DNA of 64,000 nt from Sialis fuliginosa. Its lineage: Eukaryota > Arthropoda > Insecta > Megaloptera > Sialidae. The stretch spans positions 8,742,001 to 8,806,000 of the forward strand of contig OY540812.1 in the NCBI GenBank assembly GCA_961205875.1, given 5' to 3'. Positions within the stretch are counted from its first letter, which is position 1. Each line of letters begins with the position of its first letter. The translations under genes and the position numbers were made by a program. The notes beneath the pieces were generated by a model. That model made no database searches. It saw only the letters and a program-made list of their open reading frames with translations, and was not told the origin of the DNA. This document shows, one piece after another, positions 60,036 to 64,000 of the stretch.

Positions 60036-61668
60036 GATTGAATTAAAATTATTTGAGTAATTACTCGAAACTGATATAAATTGCGGAAGTAATTTGTATC
60101 ATATTTAGAATGTAAAATATTACAATCTATCCTGTTCATAAAACAACCGATGTTTAAACAATATAAATACGAAAAATTGAACCATTTTCTGAAAAATATC
60201 TAATTTACTAATTTAGAACCTATGTACAGTAGGGTATTTCTACGTCCAAGAATTTTTTTATTTTCTGTTCGTGGCAAACATAATACTCGTATTAATTCCC
60301 GTATTTTTTATATTCAATTTTTTGTAATCTTTAATTTTGCAATCATCGTACAAAATTAATTACAATACGAAATTAGAGTATTAAGTTATTTGTATAGAAA
60401 CGTAGTTTTTGAAAAAAAATCATGAAAATTTTAATCCCCATCGATCGTGGGAAGAAAATAGTAGGTCTTTTTACAAAAATTAATTTAATTATTTTTTAAT
60501 ACAAATAAAATTAACGCAAAATTATAAAATATTGAGTTTTGTAAATAAATGATAAATTAATTTTATTTTCGTAAAGAGGACGAAAACTAATTAATATGAA
60601 ACATTTTTTTGTTGCTTTTTAAAATTTTCATTGATACATTTTTAAATCCATAAAATAATAGAAAGAATTCTTACGATCAAAATTATCGCATAAATATAAA
60701 TATCAACTTGAAAATCATGCCATAAGTTTATCACCTAATTAAAAGCTTTATATTCTGCACCCTTGGCTTCTTTGCACCCAGGGTGAGTGCCCGTTCATCC
60801 CACCCTTACTACGGTTCTAACTATGTACAAAATTAATAAATTTGCAAAACGTAAACTTATTCATATTTATTTATAACTCGTCGTGAGAGTTAACTATTTG
60901 TAGAACAAATATTAATATACTTAGCTAAATAAAAATCTTACAATAACTATTATACTAAACAAATAATTACCATAACTACTTTATACAGCTATTAATCATC
61001 ATACATTATTTGTAATTAAAAAATAACAATTAAATCATACATGTTTAATTTTTATGAGATAAATAAAATTTGGTTTTACAGTCCTACTTTCTAATTAAAT
61101 AAAGACCGACACATAACAATATGTTACAAAGCGTTATATATTCAAATATGCATAAACTTTATTTACTGTTGTAAAACGTATATAATAAAACACGCATCCC
61201 TATTTATCAGTCGAATAATTTACAAGACCAATCCAACAACAACATTTTATGAACGATTAAAAAAACATTTGATTTTGGAAGCATAAAGAACGGACATGAG
61301 CAATAAAGTTGTTTTTTATTTAGGGTCAAAGTTGAAATTTCTTTATGGGTTGCGTTATTTGATAAAACGTCAGTTTAAGTATTTTTGGTAATAAAATGCA
61401 TTACTGACAAGAGCTCTTAAGTTTAATTATACTTATTGACAGATAAGAGATTATTTAAAAATAGATTTTTTTGTGGAACAATGAATCTTCATTATTTTTA
61501 ATCAAAAATTATTATTGCTGTCAAACGGTTTAATTTTTGTAATGTAATGTTTTAATTAACACTAACTTTTGACCCATATAAGAACTGTATAGTAAAAAAT
61601 ATTTTCAAGCCAAATACCTACATTTTAATATTACAATATAAATATAAATATATACATTATTATAATAT
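60036..61668. other. No gene recognised; repeat-like patch at 60752-60815
   Basis: CTTTGCACCCAGGGTGAGTG followed by CATCCCACCCTTACTACGG reads like the end of an interspersed repeat but has no second copy here. The rest is AT-rich. Confidence 0.35.
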
Positions 61669-61671
61669 AAT

Positions 61672-61860
61672 ATCAAATTTATTAAAGAAAAAATATTCGC
61701 AAGCTTTCGATTCACAGAAGCATCGTCAGGTTTTCAGAAGGAAATAAATATATTTGAGATTACATCTGTCTCATATTTTATTTCCTTCTGAAAACATGAC
61801 GATGATTCTGCGAATACTTTTTCTCTAATAAATTCGACGTTTAGACAATTAATTTGTTAT
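61672..61860. mobile_element. Foldback MITE (family of 22,327)
   Basis: Arms 61673-61747 and 61776-61836 pair through AATTTATTAAAGAAAAA, ATTCGCA, CATCGTCAGGTTTTCAGAAG and GAAATAAA. Outside the right arm is ACGTTTAGACAATTAATTTG, the family's outer end; the left outer end is missing, so one side is truncated. Confidence 0.75.
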
Positions 61861-61861
61861 T

Positions 61862-63578
61862 ATATACATGCTGAAAAAATGGTTCATAAAAAAGAAAATA
61901 ATATTTTGTTCAAAATAATTAATAATAATCAACAATATACTTTTTAAGATAAAAAAAACCAACTGTGATTATAATTCTTGTTGGTCGTACAATTATTATG
62001 AAAGTATAAAACAATATTACATAAATAAATGGATTATGAATTTATGAAAATACTCCCTTAATAATATATGAATCTGCAGAATTAAGCTTTTTCTAATCAA
62101 GCCAGAATACATATTTCATCGTTATCGATAATTTGATTTATATCATTCGGAAACAATGGCTTAATTGTTATGGTAGTCATTAACGAAAAGAATTCTTTTT
62201 TACGAATATATATGTGTAATCGAATATTACGGGCAGTTCATTTACGTTCGAAAATTTAATTATCTTTGGGCCGAGTAAATTAATTTGAAATTCAACACGC
62301 ATACATATAACATGCATTGAATTCTGAATAATGAAAACGAGCTATTATAAAATATCGAAATTGATAACTGTGTTCATAGTACAATTGATTTTTTATACAA
62401 AAAACACATCTCGTATGAATAAGGTACCTTTGTATGTAAAATGTATGTACATATATAAATAATTAATCAATTATTTATTTGCTAGTAGGAAGTTGTATAG
62501 ATAATATGAATATATTTTATATAATAGTTCCAGGAAAAATTCTAATCTTTTTACTTATTTAGCTAGAATTTAACATTCTGAATAAGTTTTTATAATATAG
62601 GTATCAAAAGTACTTTTAAAATGTAGGTAATTAATATAAAAATTGTTATAAACTGTTTAACATATAGGCAGCGCAAAAAGTATATATTAGAACATAACAT
62701 TTCAAATATTTACTTAAAAATACCATTTATGAACACACCACTACGTCAGAAGGTAAATAAAATAATAAAAATGTGTATAAAAAAGTTAAAAAGCGGTAAA
62801 TTTAATTTCAAAGAATATATGTTTCTACAAATGACAATGTATTTACATCAGATGTTATATATTTTTCATATCCGTTTGTCGAATGCAAATATTTAATCTA
62901 AACTTTGTCTGTGCTAGCAAACTCGTGATGTCATAAAATAACCATTTTACTGTTAATAAATAAATAACAAAAGTTATTTCAGCTTTTATGATGTCAAAGA
63001 TCATACATCAAAGAGAAAATTTAAAGCTATTGCTTTGACAATTAACAGTTATTTGAGAGTTGTGTTTCGTCAAATATTTTTATATTTAGGGGAAGGATTT
63101 TGTTTGTGGAGGAGTTAATCTTTGAAACAAAAGTTTCGCACAGTTGAACAACCGAAATTTTCTTCTTTGTAAACTTATTTTCCATTTAGTGTGATTTTGG
63201 ATTGACGTTGAATATTTTGCTGCTTTTAAGTAATTAATTATTATTTTTTATAATTTTAATGTTTTTAAATTCTCTTAGTTCCTGAATAAAAATATAAACG
63301 AATGAATTTACTTTGAACGTATATAGCATATATTTCTTTTCAGTTGAATTTGATTTTAATCAAATCTTATAAAATATATTGCCAAAACAATGTAGCGATA
63401 TTTTAAATATTTGTAAATATGTATATATATAGATATAAAGTAGTATTATTATTAAAAATAATGTAGACTTAATGAAAACATGAACCTTTTAAGCTCTAAT
63501 TTATTAATTTGTTTAACCATAAGATATTCACATTATATACATATATAATGTACTGGTACCAGTTATGGCCGCTATAAG
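61862..63578. other. AT-rich stretch, nothing recognised
   Basis: No repeat match or exon candidate noticed. Confidence 0.4.
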
Positions 63579-63580
63579 AG

Positions 63581-63988
63581 TAAGGTTTACTGTTTTTGTG
63601 ATTGACGGGCTTCTTTTTTCTAATTCTCATGAATTCATGTTACCAATAAAACAAGTAACTCTTTATTTAATCAATTTAATTACAAAAGTCTGCAAATATA
63701 GTTTGTTTTTTTAAATTACAGCATTTTATTTTGTTTATGTTTTTGCTCCAGTAATGGATAAAGTAAAACCAGTAATGAGCACACAGTGATGGACACTTGC
63801 TAATGATTACAAAATGATAAGTACTAGGACACAAAAGATATAAAATGAAAGAATCGTCAAATTTGAAACAGTGTAAAGCAGTTGCTATGATAATATAATA
63901 ATTAATTAATAAATTATACTAATAATTAGTTTAAATGTCCACCATTTTGACACCTAGTGGCCGATTGACATCAAATCACGCTGTAAGA
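63581..63988 (-). repeat. Dispersed repeat (copy 2 of the 14.6-kb family)
   Basis: Reverse complement of 14568-14910 with extra sequence containing repeated CAGTAATGG/CAGTGATGG blocks (63751-63800). It may continue past the window end. Confidence 0.8.
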
Positions 63989-64000
63989 CATGTATATAGA

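Overview
The window reads as nuclear DNA of a lepidopteran insect (moth or butterfly). It is very AT-rich and has no long open reading frames. It carries several Helitron ends of the kind common in Lepidoptera: 5' TC followed by an AT-rich TACTAATATTATAA-like run, and 3' CTAG preceded by a GC-rich hairpin containing GCGGG, inserted between A and T. I cannot name the species.

Only one piece of a protein-coding gene is convincing. It is on the minus strand at 58066-58126, a 20-residue signal-peptide exon followed directly by a consensus GTAAGA splice donor in phase 1. Its intron runs leftwards. I found no second exon, so most or all of 1-58060 is probably the first intron of a secreted or membrane protein gene, with upstream DNA to the right. 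A GC-rich patch at 59240-59460 lies upstream of that exon and contains a tRNA-like SINE head.

The rest is transposon debris, with some boundaries defined to the base. Left part (1-20 kb): a 1.7 kb foldback (1060-2735), nested TIR elements (3522-3927, with a TAA-flanked MITE inside), a short hairpin element with a perfect 15-bp target duplication (5228-5406), a Helitron (9509-10260), an AGGGTTCCGAAG-type element (15625-16590), a second hairpin element (16691-16851), and a TA-flanked foldback (17993-18895) broken by a hAT-like element with 8-bp duplications (18256-18665). Middle (20-41 kb): a TA-flanked MITE (22327-22520), an inverted AGGGTTCCGAAG copy (25681-26490), a tandem array related to the Helitron interior (27350-28436) that runs straight into a third AGGGTTCCGAAG copy (28437-29500) which is itself split by a hAT-like MITE (29225-29479), a TTA-flanked MITE (32288-32619), a third hairpin element (36124-36190), a TA-flanked element with a broken ORF (37434-38071), and a solo arm of the first foldback (39956-40572). 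Right part (41-64 kb): further foldbacks, a TTAA-rich satellite (50306-50408), Helitrons at 48286-48465 and 54004-54677, a TA-flanked long-TIR MITE (59620-60031), a second member of the 22.3 kb MITE family (61672-61860), and an inverted partner of the 14.6 kb repeat at the right edge.

Scattered patches of higher GC outside recognised repeats (for example 2835-3115, 6270-6430, 43320-43540, 47440-47700, 50640-50780, 56990-57180) could be regulatory elements or unrecognised exons. I see no RNA gene, CRISPR array or prokaryotic feature. I did not find a new multi-gene system. The most unusual items are the short hairpin family with long target duplications and the precise nested insertions.
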